Positions 63,542 through 64,000 of a stretch of 64,000 nt of DNA are shown in pieces (position 1 is the stretch's first letter; each line of letters begins with the position of its first letter). This DNA comes from Variovorax davisae (lineage in GTDB: Bacteria; Pseudomonadota; Gammaproteobacteria; Burkholderiales; Burkholderiaceae_C): positions 1 through 64,000 of the forward strand of contig NZ_JASZYS010000002.1 of NCBI RefSeq assembly GCF_030316845.1. The letters are read 5' to 3'. The position numbers and the translations under genes were made by a program. Under the pieces are notes generated by a model. That model had not been told where the DNA came from. It worked only from the letters and a program-made list of their open reading frames with translations, and ran no database searches.

Positions 63542-64000
63542 TCAGACCTGGAAGTACCAGCGTACGGCGTGGAAGAACACCGGCGCCGCGAAGCACAGCG
63601 CATCGACCCGGTCGAGCAGGCCGTTGGCACCGGTCACGCCGACGCCGCGCCGGCCCCAGTTGGGAATGCCGCGATCGCGCTTGAGCGCCTTCATCACCAG
63701 GTGGCCCATCGAGCCGGCCACGCAGGCGATCAGCGACATCGCGAAAGCCTGGCCGAACTTGAACGGCGTGATGAAGGAGAACAGGCCGCCGACCACGCCT
63801 GCGATCGCCATGCCGAGCGCCCAGCTGGTCCAGTTGAAGCTGCGGCTCACGTTCGGGGCGAAGGGCGGCTGCATGAACAGCCGATGCCGGACCGCGCCCA
63901 GCAGGCCCGGCAGGCGCTCGGGTGCCGGCGCGCTCTCGTCCGGCATCGCCTTGCGCCGCGACACCAGGTGCTGCACCAGCATGCAGCTCTGGACCACGAT
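63542..64000 (-). CDS. Phosphatidate cytidylyltransferase family protein (5' end outside window)
   Basis: 152 C-terminal residues of a CDP-alcohol-forming membrane enzyme are visible. The family signature at the end reads [11 protein letters not shown]...GLLDRVDAL, matching CdsA (DxxPGHGGxLDRxDS) but with a diverged glycine segment. Two or three membrane helices are seen. The N-terminal half lies beyond the window. CDP-diacylglycerol synthesis is the likely role, but the diverged signature fits the YnbB-like branch better than housekeeping CdsA. Confidence 0.82.
   Translation of the reverse strand: MVVQSCMLVQHLVSRRKAMPDESAPAPERLPGLLGAVRHRLFMQPPFAPNVSRSFNWTSWALGMAIAGVVGGLFSFITPFKFGQAFAMSLIACVAGSMGHLVMKALKRDRGIPNWGRRGVGVTGANGLLDRVDALCFAAPVFFHAVRWYFQV

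Noticed and set aside
1..64000. tRNA genes, IS elements, prophage or CRISPR arrays
   Set aside because: No cloverleaf-type sequence, transposase, integrase other than XerC, phage gene or regularly spaced repeat array was recognised.

Overview
The window is very GC-rich and densely packed, with mostly overlapping or closely spaced genes. It reads as a chromosomal segment of a betaproteobacterium, most likely Burkholderiales/Comamonadaceae (Variovorax-like). Grounds: two Bug-type (TctC) solute receptors, a one-cysteine DksA, the order dapF-DUF484-xerC ... dksA-hslV-hslU followed by the division/cell-wall (dcw) cluster, and dispersed intergenic hairpin repeats of a kind I associate with Comamonadaceae. 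The genus is inferred from style and gene order, not from a search.

Layout. (1) 1-11745, minus strand: a nine-gene catabolic operon. It encodes a bifunctional enoyl-CoA hydratase/3-hydroxyacyl-CoA dehydrogenase, a thiolase, two paired acyl-CoA dehydrogenases, a CaiB-type CoA transferase, two Bug receptors flanking an acyl-CoA synthetase, and ETF beta (cut by the window edge). The set resembles the pim (pimeloyl/dicarboxylate beta-oxidation) operons. A LysR regulator is divergent from it, and the shared 132-bp region holds a recognisable promoter and two perfect palindromes. (2) 12851-15586: an SOS-box-like dyad in front of a two-gene DNA-repair unit, a UDG-linked radical SAM protein and a DUF4130-UdgX fusion carrying the covalent-trap KRRIH motif. 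This is the most unusual system in the window. (3) 15613-28033: housekeeping genes including pyrC, a NYN-domain protein, DUF3025, htpX, a COG2509 flavoprotein, cysK, the RNase P RNA, a pseudouridine-synthase-like protein with a changed catalytic motif, a NUDIX-metallo-beta-lactamase fusion, an NfeD/slipin pair and corA. (4) 28038-33494: an OmpR/BaeS-type two-component system with an adjacent degenerate ATPase-only kinase relative, two deaminases and a small outer-membrane-like protein. (5) 33538-43688: dapF, DUF484, a YdcF-type protein, xerC, rlmI, a His-rich CobW GTPase, dksA, a STAS-like protein and hslVU. (6) 43834-62734: the complete dcw cluster from the mra promoter with its MraZ operator through mraZ, rsmH, ftsL, ftsI, murE, murF, mraY, murD, ftsW, murG, murC, ddl, ftsQ, ftsA and ftsZ to lpxC, followed by a small membrane protein. 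(7) 62989-64000, minus strand: ruvC and the end of a phosphatidate cytidylyltransferase.

Working together: most dcw genes overlap by 1-4 nt, which implies translational coupling. The two junctions without a direct overlap, murF-mraY and ftsW-murG, are bridged by tiny ORFs (24 and 27 codons) that overlap the genes on both sides. The murG-murC junction instead carries a dispersed hairpin repeat. Two repeat families occur twice each: a ~75-bp two-hairpin element (7047 and 55761) and a 64-bp element that supplies the stop codon of the gene before it (9562 and 62921).

No tRNA, rRNA operon, IS element, prophage or CRISPR array was seen, and no gene-free stretch exceeds 300 bases.
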